This document shows positions 25,084 through 33,730 of a stretch of 64,000 bases of DNA, in pieces. A model generated the notes under the pieces. The model made no database searches. It saw nothing but the letters and a program-made list of their open reading frames with translations, and was not told the DNA's origin. The position numbers and the translations under genes are program-made. Location: assembly GCA_902363665.1 (NCBI GenBank), contig CABJAW010000002.1, forward strand, positions 248,001-312,000, read 5' to 3'. Source of the stretch: Lachnospiraceae bacterium (GTDB lineage: Bacteria > Bacillota > Clostridia > Lachnospirales > Lachnospiraceae). Numbering within the stretch: the first letter of the stretch is position 1; the number at the start of each line of letters is the position of its first letter.

Positions 25084-26427
25084 TTATTTTACAATCACGT
25101 TGTCCTCACCAAACTGGCGGATCATTTCTTCCTGTAAGGTTGCGATTGCCTCTTCCGGTGTAGCAGAAGCCGTTGCAACGCTCTCTACTGCAGATGTAAA
25201 GGAAGTTGTGATAGAGGAATATCCCTCAACTGACGGACGGAAGTGTGCATATGACAGCTGATCCTTCGTGAACGGGATTGCGGACGGGGTCTGGTTCAGA
25301 TACTCTTCTGCCTCAGCCACATCAGTTCTCGGGGATGCTTCGCCGTTGTACATAACTCTTGCAAGGATTCCATCATAACCGCAGAGGTATTTCAGCAGTT
25401 CAACAGCACCGTCTTTGTTGTTTGCGAGTTCTGGAATTGCCCATGTCCAGCCGCCTGACATTGTCGTGTAACCCGGTTCCTGACCATCAGATGTCGGAAT
25501 GTTTGCGCATCCCCATACATCCATTGCTTCTGGATACGGATACTGAGTTGCAAACTGTCCCAGTGTCCAGCTTCCTGTCACATAAAGTCCAACCGTTCCG
25601 TTCTGCATATAATCAGCCGTCAGAAGCTCTCCGATACTGGAATCTGCAGCCTGTGCCGGTGTCTCTGCAACCTGAGATTTATTAAAGATATCGTCTACAA
25701 AGTTCAGTGTTGTAAGCAGGTTCTCTTTGTCAACAACCCACTTTCCTTCTGCCTCATCATACAGCTGTGACGGCCACTCACCGTTTGTTCCGGAAAGCAG
25801 AAGCTGGAACGTACGCATGGAAGTCTCTTCCGGGTAGGTGCTGGATGCATACATAAATAATGGAATGAAATCTTCCACGTCTGCATTTGCTTCTTTCAGC
25901 TGTGAAGCAACGTCAATAATCTCCTGCCAGTTCTTCGGCTGCCAGTCACCCTCGATGCCGATTGCTTTGAGGAGATCTTTGTTGTAATAAAGGATCTGGG
26001 TATCTGTCGAACACATAACCGCATAGGTCTTTCCGTCTACGCCCTTTCCGCCCTCCAGCATTGCTGCATCAAATTTTGAGAGATCTTCCCAGTCAGCCAG
26101 CGCATCATCCAGACAGTAAAGCTTGCCTGCTGCTGCGTCCGATTTTACCATGAAACCATCCTCGGCAATGACATCCGGACAAGTGTCCGCGCTTTCCATC
26201 AGAAGCATTGTCTTCGTGTACATATCCTGATCTGCCGGAATCAGAATCGGCTCTACCTTGTATCCGGTCTCTGCCTCAAACTTGTCCACGATTTCCTGCT
26301 GCCAGGTAAGAGAGTCTCCCTGAAGTGCGAGTTTAACCACCTTGTCTTCTTCTGCGGATGCTGCTGGAGCAATCGCCGCTGCGATCATCGCTGCCATCAT
26401 TGTCATCGCCAAAACTTTTTTCTTCAT
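25084..26427 (-). CDS. Carbohydrate ABC transporter substrate-binding protein (mannoside locus)
   Basis: A 447-residue extracellular binding protein (SBP_bac_1-like: VDKFEAETGYKVEPILIPA, GKTYAVMCSTDTQILYYNKD). Signal peptide residues 1-26 end in ASA, with no Cys, so release or non-lipid anchoring is expected unless a lipobox is missed. AAGGAGG precedes the ATG. It is encoded between the SIS isomerase and the permeases; mannosidases at the operon end point to manno-oligosaccharide binding. The lack of a lipobox repeats what is seen in the other two binding proteins of the window. Confidence 0.92.
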   Translation of the reverse strand: MKKKVLAMTMMAAMIAAAIAPAASAEEDKVVKLALQGDSLTWQQEIVDKFEAETGYKVEPILIPADQDMYTKTMLLMESADTCPDVIAEDGFMVKSDAAAGKLYCLDDALADWEDLSKFDAAMLEGGKGVDGKTYAVMCSTDTQILYYNKDLLKAIGIEGDWQPKNWQEIIDVASQLKEANADVEDFIPLFMYASSTYPEETSMRTFQLLLSGTNGEWPSQLYDEAEGKWVVDKENLLTTLNFVDDIFNKSQVAETPAQAADSSIGELLTADYMQNGTVGLYVTGSWTLGQFATQYPYPEAMDVWGCANIPTSDGQEPGYTTMSGGWTWAIPELANNKDGAVELLKYLCGYDGILARVMYNGEASPRTDVAEAEEYLNQTPSAIPFTKDQLSYAHFRPSVEGYSSITTSFTSAVESVATASATPEEAIATLQEEMIRQFGEDNVIVK

Positions 26428-26481
26428 ACTGTAATCCTCCTTAGATTTGCTTTATTTTTTACCGTCCCTTGCGAAACGATT

Positions 26482-27120
26482 TTATTCTGCTCTTTCTTCC
26501 GCTTTACCAAAAAAATATGTTTCCAGCATCGAACACAGCGTGTGATATACGATAATGTGTTTTTCCTGAATAAATGCAGTTTCCGTCTCCGGTACGCAGA
26601 TACAGATATCCGCCACTTCTTTCAGTCTGCCTCCACCTGCTCCGGTAAAGCCAATCACTTTCATATGTTTCTTTACTGCAACTTCTGCCGCACAGAACAC
26701 ATTCTTTGAATTTCCCGATGTGGTAAGCGCAATCAGGACATCTCCATCCTGTCCATACCCGTACACCTGCTGTGCAAAAATCATATCCGGTTCCACATCA
26801 TTCGCATATGCGGTGGAGAGCACCTGATTCTGAGTCAGTGGGATCGCCGGTAACGCCTCCTGCAAATGATGCGCCATTTCACCAAGCTGCTCTTTCCGTT
26901 CCTGTCCGAGCGGCCGTTTCAGATGAAACCCTTTCATCAGCTCTCCCACGATGTGTTCGGCATCTGCCGCGCTTCCGCCGTTTCCACAGGTCAGAAGCTT
27001 TCCTCCGCTTTCATAAGATTTTCGAAGCACCTCATATGCTTCACTTATCTGCCGCGAAATCCCCTCTAATTCCGGATGTCTGCTGACCATTTCCTGCAAA
27101 TATTCTTCTGCACTTTTCAC
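26482..27120 (-). CDS. SIS-domain sugar-phosphate isomerase, GmhA-like
   Basis: A 212-residue cytoplasmic SIS-domain protein. The phosphosugar loop CGNGGSAADAEH (45-56) with Glu60, the second SIS loop ALTTSGNSKN (about 130-140), and the C-terminal IQEKHIIVYH match the zinc and catalytic positions of sedoheptulose-7-phosphate isomerase GmhA. Start is GTG at 27120 with GAGGACAG upstream. It sits between a ROK sugar kinase and a sugar binding protein in a mannosidase locus, where a ManA-type mannose-6-phosphate isomerase would be expected instead. It may act on the kinase product, or on a manno-heptose phosphate; neither is shown. DiaA-like non-enzymatic roles are less likely given the context. 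Confidence 0.8.
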   Translation of the reverse strand: MKSAEEYLQEMVSRHPELEGISRQISEAYEVLRKSYESGGKLLTCGNGGSAADAEHIVGELMKGFHLKRPLGQERKEQLGEMAHHLQEALPAIPLTQNQVLSTAYANDVEPDMIFAQQVYGYGQDGDVLIALTTSGNSKNVFCAAEVAVKKHMKVIGFTGAGGGRLKEVADICICVPETETAFIQEKHIIVYHTLCSMLETYFFGKAEERAE

Positions 27121-27219
27121 TCTTTCTGTCCTCTTTCACTGCTAACCTGAAACATAAGCAACTGCATGAAAACGGACATTCACAATCCACTTTTGCTGTC
27201 TGCCCTTAAACACAGTCAC

Positions 27220-28212
27220 TTAGCAACCCTCATTCAAAACAATTGATAATGCTGCAAAATCACCAATACTCTCTCCGAGCCCTGATTTTACGATTCTGCA
27301 TACATCCAAAGACCGACCGAGTGCCTCTTTTCTGAGGATTCCGATTGCCGAATCCCAGATCAGTTCGTAGCTTCTCGTAAAAACACTCCCGCAAACGATG
27401 ACCTCTGGATTTAGGATGTCTACCAGAACTGCCAATGCCGCTCCAAGGTATTCTCCACTTATCGCAAAAATTTCTTTTGCAAACGGATCGCCTGCCTTTG
27501 CGGCATCTGCAATTACCTTAGCCGTCAGCGTCTCAAGGCTTTCCGTATCAGGACACAGCTTCGCGGGTGTTCCCATCTGAAGCAGCTCCGTCGCTTTGAT
27601 CTTTGCAATTTGCGCAATCCCTGCTCCGCTGCACATACCTTCAAAAGAACCAGCCTTTCCGTATCCGACCGGACCGATTTGGGTCAGTCGTATATGTCCC
27701 GCTTCACCTGCCATGTCATTCGTTCCATGATAGAGCCTGCCATCTAAAATCAGCCCGGCTCCCATTCCTGTTCCGTAGGTCAGAAAAATAACATTTTTGC
27801 ATCCCTTTGCAGCTCCGAACATATACTCTGCCAGTGCCCCCGCATTCGCATCATTCTCTAAAAAGCTTGGAACAGAAAACCTTTCTTCAAACAATTTCAC
27901 AATCTCAACCCTGTCCCATCCAATCAGATTCGGCGGACTTAAGATAACTCCTGCCTCATGATCCAAAGGTCCTCCGCAACTGATCCCGATTCCAGTCAGC
28001 TGGCTACTCTCTACATGATGTTTTGCAAGCAGTTCCTCTGTACATTCAAAAAGCTTCTCGATCATTCCTCCTGGACCATCCTCAAAAACAGTCGGGATCT
28101 TCACTTTGTCCAAAATAAAGTCTTTTGTTTCACAGTCAGCGACAGAACCTTTTCCAAGCACCACGGCACATTTCGTACCACCGATGTCCACTCCTACTGT
28201 ATATCTCTTCAT
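27220..28212 (-). CDS. ROK-family sugar kinase
   Basis: A 330-residue kinase of the ROK family. The phosphate-binding loop GVDIGGTK is at residues 7-14, the sugar-binding ENDANAGALAEY at about 121-132 and GTGMGAGLI at about 147-155. The usual zinc motif CxCGxxGCxE is absent; the place reads GYGKAGSFEGMCSGAG, a variant common among clostridial ROK kinases. I chose ATG 28212 rather than 28218 because AAAGGGG is then eight bases away. First gene of the operon, right after a consensus promoter. It most likely phosphorylates mannose, or the sugar released by the GH38 enzymes. Confidence 0.88.
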   Translation of the reverse strand: MKRYTVGVDIGGTKCAVVLGKGSVADCETKDFILDKVKIPTVFEDGPGGMIEKLFECTEELLAKHHVESSQLTGIGISCGGPLDHEAGVILSPPNLIGWDRVEIVKLFEERFSVPSFLENDANAGALAEYMFGAAKGCKNVIFLTYGTGMGAGLILDGRLYHGTNDMAGEAGHIRLTQIGPVGYGKAGSFEGMCSGAGIAQIAKIKATELLQMGTPAKLCPDTESLETLTAKVIADAAKAGDPFAKEIFAISGEYLGAALAVLVDILNPEVIVCGSVFTRSYELIWDSAIGILRKEALGRSLDVCRIVKSGLGESIGDFAALSIVLNEGC

Positions 28213-28240
28213 TTCCATCGCCCCTTTGTTTTATGCCGCC

Positions 28241-28269
28241 ATTATATATCACCCTGTCAAAATTGTCAA
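28241..28269 (-). promoter_or_regulatory. Consensus SigA promoter of the mannoside operon
   Basis: On the minus strand TTGACA, 17-base spacer, TATAAT: a perfect match. The predicted start lies about 20 bases before the ROK kinase ATG, a very short leader. Such a strong promoter needs repression, fitting the divergent ROK repressor. Confidence 0.9.
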
Positions 28270-28390
28270 TTAAATTTATTTTATTCATGTTTTTTCATAG
28301 TTTTTGTTTCTCATTTTCGTCTATTATGTATAGTTATTCTTTATTAATTCTGTTTTATTTAGATAATTTCGTTTTTATTAGTAAATCTTT

Positions 28391-28412
28391 TTTATTTTAT
28401 ATGTAAAATAAA
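28391..28412. promoter_or_regulatory. Candidate ROK-repressor operator
   Basis: Perfect 9-bp palindrome TTTATTTTA (28391-28399) / TAAAATAAA (28404-28412) with a 4-base centre. It lies between the divergent promoters, 35 bases upstream of the regulator's -35 box. NagC/XylR-type proteins bind AT-rich palindromes of this kind. Confidence 0.5.
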
Positions 28413-28446
28413 CTTTTCTGAATACGGAAATCAGCAATATATTCTA

Positions 28447-28476
28447 TTGACATTCTGTCTCCGTTTCCATTATTAT
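28447..28476 (+). promoter_or_regulatory. SigA-type promoter of the ROK regulator
   Basis: TTGACA, 18-base spacer, TATTAT. The leader would be about 120 bases. Confidence 0.7.
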
Positions 28477-28605
28477 GAAAATACAGTTTTTGCATTCCCG
28501 CTCTGGACGGATATCTGTAATCCACTTCACTTTTTATAGCAAAACGGATATTTACAAACACTCTACACTCATTTAATTTCCAATAAAAACTTCAGAGGCA
28601 GGCTT

Positions 28606-29820
28606 ATGACCAGACAAAAAGGAACAAACAACCAAGATGTAAAACGTCAAAATAAATTGCTGATCTTAAAAATGATTGCTACCGGAAATGGTTTATCACG
28701 TGTCGATATCGCCAATACAACCGGTCTAACAAAAATGACAGTCGGAAATCTGATCTCGGAACTGTTGGAAGAGCATCTGATTTCAGAAAAGAGTTATGAT
28801 ACGGAATATGAAACGGAAAATAAATACGGCAGACGTCCGGTGACTTTTTCTGTTTCAGACCAGTCTCCCTGTACACTCGGCATTCTGATCAAGCGTGAAT
28901 TATGTCAGCTGATTATCGGCGACTTAAGCGGAACAATCCTCGATTCTATCACGTATACTTATGAATCACTCGGAAATGCAATGGAACTCCTTGATCTTCT
29001 TTACGAGGGCTATCTTCTGCTCCAGTCCCGCACCAGACGAAAGATCATTTATATCGGCATTTCTTCCGTCGGACCAATCGATACTTCCAAAGGGATCATT
29101 CTGAACCCGCCATTCTTTTACGGTATCCACGATCTTGAAATCACGGATTATTTCACGAAAAAAACCGGTCTTCCGACCTATCTGATCAACGACGCAAATG
29201 CCGGCGCACTTGCCGAAAAGCTCTATGGGATGATGGGAAATGTAAAAGATTATATTTATCTGCACATTATGAACGGTATTGGTATCGGTATTATTATCAA
29301 TGATGTACTTTTTGAGGGAAGCACTGGACAAAGCGGTGAACTTGGACATACTTCCATCAACTACGCCGGACCAAAATGTGACTGCGGAAACCAGGGCTGT
29401 CTGGAGCTTTATGCAAACGTCCATGCTATGCGTGAATCCATCTGCGAATACAGATCGCAGTTTCCGGAATCCCCTCTTTCTTCCATGGAAAAGCCAATCT
29501 GGGAAGACATTGTAAAAGCCGCAAATACCGGTGACTCCCTGGCAAAAATGGTGCTGGCTGAGTATTGCTCCTACCTCTCACACGCCCTGATCAGTGTTCT
29601 GAAAATCTTGAATATCTCTACAATTATTGCCGGATACACGAATCCGGGCAGAGGAACGTTTATCGAAGAGGTACTTCAGACAAAGCTTTCGAACGCTTTA
29701 CTTTTTCAAAATTTTGGTACTATCACGGTAAAACATTCTTTCTTTGATGACAATGCGCCTTTGATCGGCTCTATTTCTTTTATCAACAATAAAATCTTTA
29801 ATGGAGAACTGCCGATTTAA
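28606..29820 (+). CDS. ROK-family transcriptional repressor (NagC/XylR type)
   Basis: A 404-residue regulator: an N-terminal winged helix-turn-helix (GLSRVDIANTTGLTKMTVGN at about 28-48) and a C-terminal ROK sugar-binding domain with INDANAGALAEK at about 194-205 and the intact zinc motif CDCGNQGCLE at about 262. It is divergent from the mannoside operon with 390 bp between, which holds both promoters and a palindrome. It most likely represses the operon and is released by a sugar or sugar phosphate from manno-oligosaccharide breakdown. GAGGCAGG lies upstream of the ATG. Confidence 0.92.
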   Translation: MTRQKGTNNQDVKRQNKLLILKMIATGNGLSRVDIANTTGLTKMTVGNLISELLEEHLISEKSYDTEYETENKYGRRPVTFSVSDQSPCTLGILIKRELCQLIIGDLSGTILDSITYTYESLGNAMELLDLLYEGYLLLQSRTRRKIIYIGISSVGPIDTSKGIILNPPFFYGIHDLEITDYFTKKTGLPTYLINDANAGALAEKLYGMMGNVKDYIYLHIMNGIGIGIIINDVLFEGSTGQSGELGHTSINYAGPKCDCGNQGCLELYANVHAMRESICEYRSQFPESPLSSMEKPIWEDIVKAANTGDSLAKMVLAEYCSYLSHALISVLKILNISTIIAGYTNPGRGTFIEEVLQTKLSNALLFQNFGTITVKHSFFDDNAPLIGSISFINNKIFNGELPI

Positions 29821-29832
29821 CCGCAAATTATT

Positions 29833-29864
29833 TGGCTCCCTGCAATTGTAGAGAGCCACTTTTT
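29833..29864 (+). terminator. Rho-independent terminator of the ROK regulator
   Basis: Stem TGGCTC / GAGCCA continues through CT/AG inside a CTGCAATTGTAG loop, then five T. Confidence 0.8.
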
Positions 29865-29870
29865 ATGTTC

Positions 29871-30040
29871 TCATTTCTTTTCTTTTTCCTGAATAATCGC
29901 CCAGCATTCTGCGATCTCTTCGTCCGATGTGCCACAGACACCTTTGATCCGCTCGTCCGAGAAGCCCTGGAGGAGCATTCTTGTAACGCTGCTGCATATG
30001 CAAGCAACAAAGAGAATCTCTTTCTTAATTCTTTCTGTAG
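29871..30040 (-). pseudogene. Possible gene fragment after GH125
   Basis: Downstream of GH125 on the same strand a frame without its own start reads TERIKKEILFVACICSSVTR and MLLQGFSDERIKGVCG, then TSDEEIAECWAIIQEKEKK to a stop at 29871. The helix-turn-like segment resembles the C-terminal tails of Rpn-family (PD-(D/E)XK) recombination-promoting nucleases, but the match is too short to be sure. If real it is only a 3' remnant. Confidence 0.25.
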
Positions 30041-31342
30041 TTATATCACCCCAAAGAAATCCTCCTCCATCAACCCCACCATCAGTGTCGCAAACAGGCT
30101 GTTGGCCCATGCGAACCAGCTTCTGGTGTAGGTTTCCGGGTGGTCTTTGTCAAAGCTCTCGTGCATAAAATTCGTACCGGCGTGTGTCGTGGCAAGGCAG
30201 GAGAGGCACTGCAGAATCTCCGCGCGGTCCGTCGAGGTCAGCGCCTGCATGATAATTCCGATGTGCCAGATATACTGATCCGGCGTGTGCGGGCTGCCGA
30301 CGCCTTTGGCGGCTGCTCCCTCGAAATAATACGGATTTTCTTTCGAGAGGACGAATTTGCGCGTGTTCTGGTAACGCTCATCTTCTTTTTCGCAGTAATG
30401 CAGATACGGCATTGCCAGAAGGCTCGGAGAATTCGCATCATCCATGCAGAGCGTATGGCCGAGTCCGTCAGTCTCATAGACATACATTCTGCCATTTGCC
30501 GGATGATCGATCAGGCCGTGCGCTTCGATTCCCTTCTGAATCTCCTTTTGCAGCGCTGCCGCTTCCTGTGCAAGCGCTTCTGATTTCTCGCCAAGCTGCT
30601 CCTGGTTTGCTTTTACGATCTCCTGTACATAGCCAAGTGCAACCACTGCCATCATATTCGACGGAATCAGATAGCCGTAGGTGCAGCAGTCATCCGACGG
30701 GCGAAATCCCGACCAGGACATGCCCGTATCACCGACCGGTGTTCCTCTTCCCTCGCAGGCAAGCGTGTCCGTCACTACGCAGTGAAAACGCTGGAACGAA
30801 TATTCCGAATCCGAATGATGCTGCTCGGTACGGATCACCCGAAGCGCTGCTTCCAGCATTTCAGCAAATTTTCCATCAAACACACTCGCATCCCCGGTTG
30901 CCTTCCAGTACGCATGCGCCAGGTAAAGCGGTGCACACAGGGAATCCAGCTCATATTTGCGTTCCCATACCCAGTCGTTTAATTTTGTCTCGTCCTGGTG
31001 TCCCTGCTTTCCCGGTGTCTCGTTGAATGCGTTTGCATACGGATCGATCAGAATCTGCTCTGTCTGTTTGCGGATCACACCTGCGATCACGTTTCGGAGC
31101 TCCTCATCCTCTTTTGCATATTTTACGTAGTGCATCACCTGAAAAGAAGAATCACGAAGCCACATCGCTTCGATATCCCCGGTAATTACAAAGTAATTTC
31201 CGTCTTCCTGCTCCTTCACGGTCGTCTCAATCGTGTTCAGAAAGCACTGGCCCACAAGCGGCGCAAGTGCCGGATAAGCTTTCTCATAGTATTTCGTCAG
31301 TTCGTCTGCTTTTTTTAATAAAATCCGCGGTATGTTTTTCAT
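30041..31342 (-). CDS. GH125 exo-alpha-1,6-mannosidase
   Basis: A 433-residue cytoplasmic inverting glycosidase of family GH125 with the (alpha/alpha)6 fold. Diagnostic motifs are TGDIEAMWLRDSS at 54-66, and GMSWSGFRPSDD at 207-218, where an Asp acts as catalytic acid in characterised members; HIGIIMQAL and WANSLFATLM lie in the C-terminal part. GH125 enzymes trim alpha-1,6-linked mannose and complement the alpha-1,2/1,3 activity of GH38, so the locus can deal with branched high-mannose N-glycan fragments. It has its own promoter and is separated from the main operon by the ROK repressor. AGGGGG precedes the ATG. Confidence 0.95.
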   Translation of the reverse strand: MKNIPRILLKKADELTKYYEKAYPALAPLVGQCFLNTIETTVKEQEDGNYFVITGDIEAMWLRDSSFQVMHYVKYAKEDEELRNVIAGVIRKQTEQILIDPYANAFNETPGKQGHQDETKLNDWVWERKYELDSLCAPLYLAHAYWKATGDASVFDGKFAEMLEAALRVIRTEQHHSDSEYSFQRFHCVVTDTLACEGRGTPVGDTGMSWSGFRPSDDCCTYGYLIPSNMMAVVALGYVQEIVKANQEQLGEKSEALAQEAAALQKEIQKGIEAHGLIDHPANGRMYVYETDGLGHTLCMDDANSPSLLAMPYLHYCEKEDERYQNTRKFVLSKENPYYFEGAAAKGVGSPHTPDQYIWHIGIIMQALTSTDRAEILQCLSCLATTHAGTNFMHESFDKDHPETYTRSWFAWANSLFATLMVGLMEEDFFGVI

Positions 31343-31379
31343 GCTTTTACCCCCTGTGATATGTTTCGAAAGTTCTATT

Positions 31380-31408
31380 ATCTTACCATATAAGACACCT
31401 TGTTACAA
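31380..31408 (-). promoter_or_regulatory. SigA-type promoter of GH125
   Basis: On the minus strand TTGTAA, 17-base spacer, TAAGAT, about 37 bases before the GH125 ATG. Confidence 0.5.
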
Positions 31409-31504
31409 TCACAGGATTCTGCACTTTTACTTTTCTCCGAAATATGTTTTCGCAAATATTTTCTTTCCATTACTATCGGCCTGAATACTATACAAGACTT
31501 TATC

Positions 31505-31534
31505 TTGCGAGGCTTCCTTCCTATATGATAAAAT
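31505..31534 (+). promoter_or_regulatory. SigA-type promoter of the carbonic anhydrase gene
   Basis: TTGCGA, 18-base spacer, TAAAAT, preceded by TATGA. Leader of about 90 bases. Confidence 0.5.
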
Positions 31535-31628
31535 GAAATCACTTAGAGCATACATTGCAAATGGATCCGTGAAAGATATCCATGTGCAGACAATGTAAGA
31601 TTCGATCACTAAAAGGGGGACATTTACC

Positions 31629-32192
31629 ATGGAGGAAATCAAAAAAATTCTTGCTTACAACAAACAATTCGTCGAGGAAAAGCGCTACGAGCAGTACAGT
31701 GCCAGCAAATTTCCAAACAAAAAACTGGCGATTGTGACCTGTATGGACACACGTCTTGTCGAGCTGCTCCCGGCAGCGCTCGGCCTGAAAAACGGCGATG
31801 TCAAGATGATCAAAAATGCCGGCGGCGTTGTGACAAGCCCGTTCGGAAGCGTCATCCGCAGCCTGCTAGTTGCAATCATTGAGCTCGGCGTGACAGACAT
31901 CATGGTTATCGGCCATACGGACTGCGGCGTGCAGCATATCGACAGTGAAATGATGATTCATCACATGAAGGAACGCGGCATCACGCAGGAATCCATTGAT
32001 CTGATGAAATACTGCGGAATTGATTTTGAAAAATGGCTCTCGGGCTTTGATACCGTGGAGGATTCCGTGCGCGAAACGGTTGATACGATCCGCAACCACC
32101 CGCTGATTCCAAATGATATCAATATTTTTGGCTATGTGATCGATACACAGACGGGTGAACTCTATCCGGTGTGCGGACCGGCGCTTGATTAA
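31629..32192 (+). CDS. Beta-class carbonic anhydrase
   Basis: A 187-residue cytoplasmic zinc enzyme interconverting CO2 and bicarbonate. Zinc ligands are visible: Cys38-x-Asp40-x-Arg42 (TCMDTR) and His96-x2-Cys99 (GHTDCG). The length and spacing match the small YtiB-like beta-CA clade. It is a single gene with its own promoter and terminator, so no pathway partner is indicated; supplying bicarbonate for carboxylation in an anaerobe is the likely role. AAAAGGGGGA lies upstream of the ATG. Confidence 0.93.
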   Translation: MEEIKKILAYNKQFVEEKRYEQYSASKFPNKKLAIVTCMDTRLVELLPAALGLKNGDVKMIKNAGGVVTSPFGSVIRSLLVAIIELGVTDIMVIGHTDCGVQHIDSEMMIHHMKERGITQESIDLMKYCGIDFEKWLSGFDTVEDSVRETVDTIRNHPLIPNDINIFGYVIDTQTGELYPVCGPALD

Positions 32193-32211
32193 GGAGTTCA
32201 AACAGTAAAAC

Positions 32212-32266
32212 ACCGCAGACAGCTTTCAGCATCCTGACATTTCCCTGAAAGTTTTCCGCGGTTTTT
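32212..32266 (+). terminator. Rho-independent terminator of the carbonic anhydrase gene
   Basis: Outer stem ACCGC / GCGGT (32212-32216, 32258-32262), inner stem CTTTCAG / CTGAAAG, then five T. Confidence 0.8.
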
Positions 32267-32485
32267 AAGAATACATTCATTTTTTTACGGATATGGTATG
32301 ATATGATGCTTACAGATCGCATGAACGACATGCATGTAAATCAGGCAGACTGCAAACATCTGTCAGGTCTGCTCTGGAATATTAATCGGATAACCTTTCT
32401 GCGGAATCTTAGCCCACAATCTCCCACAAATGTTATCCTGTTTACACCACTACTTACATATTTCATAGCATAGGGGGAAAATGAT

Positions 32486-33304
32486 ATGAAAAATCAGATG
32501 CGAAAACTTGTTTCACTTACACTGCTTGCCACCTGCCTGACGGCCGGACTTGCCATAAGTGCAGCTGCCACATCAGAAGACAGTTCTTCTGGCAGCATCC
32601 CGGATGGTCTGTTTACCTGCACGACCTCCCGCGACGAAAACAACAATATTCTTCTTGATTTTAAAGAATTTCAGCTGACGCTGCCGGATTCCTGGGCCGG
32701 AAAATGCCAGGTTTCCACAAGCGCAGATCACGCTGCCTTCTATCACATCGCTTCCAGGGAGGCCTGGACAAAGCCTCTTGATATCGAGCCGCACGGCGGA
32801 TCCCTTTTCTCGATCTGTTATGCGGAAAATTTCGATTTCATCGACAGCGATCCTTCCTACGAGATTCTTGGAAATGGAGAAAACGGATGCTACTACGCTT
32901 CCTTCCCGACCGATATGCAGGGCTACACTGATGACGCGGATATCCTCGCAGAATTTCAGGAACTCTCCGGTGATGTCGACAAGGTGCTGGAGTCTGTTAC
33001 GTTTAAGAAGGAAGGTGCAGGTGTTTCTTCCAGTGAATACATTCTGCTTCCTGACAGCTCCACCAGACTTCTCACCGAGGCGGACGTGGCAAATCTTGAC
33101 GCTGACCAGATCCAGATGGCGATCAATGAGATTTACGCCGTACATCACCGCAAATTTGCGATGAAAGAAGTACAGGATTACTTTAATTCCAAATCCTGGT
33201 ATAATGGCTACATTGAGCCAAACGATTTCGATGTCAGTGTGATGAATTCATATGAATCGCAGAATATCGGACTGCTTGTAAAATGGATGGAAGCCAAAAA
33301 ATAA
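32486..33304 (+). CDS. Secreted protein with a divergent YARHG domain
   Basis: A 272-residue exported protein. The signal peptide (1-28) ends near SAAA. Residues 30-170 form an unrecognised beta-rich domain (DFKEFQLTLPDSWAGK). The C-terminal 90 residues match the YARHG domain: EYILLPDSSTRLLTEADV, then NEIYAVHHRKF where the usual signature is NEIYARHGRKF, then DYFNSKSWYNGYIEP. The Arg and Gly of the signature are replaced by Val and His, a noteworthy change. YARHG proteins are extracellular and of unknown function, with a proposed link to peptidoglycan. AGGGGG precedes the ATG. About 290 bases upstream hold the carbonic-anhydrase terminator and an AT-rich region without a clear -35 box. Confidence 0.8.
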   Translation: MKNQMRKLVSLTLLATCLTAGLAISAAATSEDSSSGSIPDGLFTCTTSRDENNNILLDFKEFQLTLPDSWAGKCQVSTSADHAAFYHIASREAWTKPLDIEPHGGSLFSICYAENFDFIDSDPSYEILGNGENGCYYASFPTDMQGYTDDADILAEFQELSGDVDKVLESVTFKKEGAGVSSSEYILLPDSSTRLLTEADVANLDADQIQMAINEIYAVHHRKFAMKEVQDYFNSKSWYNGYIEPNDFDVSVMNSYESQNIGLLVKWMEAKK

Positions 33305-33336
33305 AAAATATTAAAATTTTTACATGTGAAAGGCGA

Positions 33337-33388
33337 AAGCAGGACAGGGAGCTCGGATTCGTTTCCGTTCTCCCTGTCCTGCTTGTAT
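33337..33388. terminator. Bidirectional hairpin between convergent genes
   Basis: Perfect 15-bp arms AAGCAGGACAGGGAG (33337-33351) / CTCCCTGTCCTGCTT (33370-33384), 18-base loop. It stands between the YARHG gene and the convergent ferredoxin gene and probably stops transcription from one or both sides, although the T run is short. Confidence 0.6.
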
Positions 33389-33406
33389 TTTCAATCTCTT
33401 GATTTT

Positions 33407-33730
33407 TCACTCCTGCTCCGGTCTGCGCACCGGCACAAATTTTGCCCGGTTCATCAGCGGATGAGACAGCTTGATCGCGCCCGGCTTCGGACATACCATG
33501 ACGCATGCACCGCAGTAGTAGCACTCACCCGGATACACCACGAGCGGATGCTTTCCTTTTTCCGGTGACGGCAGCAGGATATCGCACTGACATACCGATG
33601 CGCAGCGATTGCAGCCGATGCACAGGCTGTCATCGTATTTCAGCGGCATTGTGCTGCACGGCACCGGCTCAACCGTAAAATCAATTCCGAGATTTTTTGT
33701 TTCTTTTGTCGTATCTTCCATCTTACTCAT
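33407..33730 (-). CDS. Two-cluster [4Fe-4S] ferredoxin, AprB-like
   Basis: A 107-residue iron-sulfur protein. Cluster ligands are Cys37, 40, 43, 47 (CIGCNRCASVC) and Cys70, 73, 76, 80 (CYYCGACVMVC), the second followed by PKPGAIKL. The second cluster and its following stretch (HPLMNRAKFVPVR) look like the beta subunit of adenylylsulfate reductase. Its ATG overlaps the flavoprotein stop by eight bases, so the two are translationally coupled, and it is the natural electron partner of that flavoprotein. Last gene of the operon. Confidence 0.88.
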   Translation of the reverse strand: MSKMEDTTKETKNLGIDFTVEPVPCSTMPLKYDDSLCIGCNRCASVCQCDILLPSPEKGKHPLVVYPGECYYCGACVMVCPKPGAIKLSHPLMNRAKFVPVRRPEQE

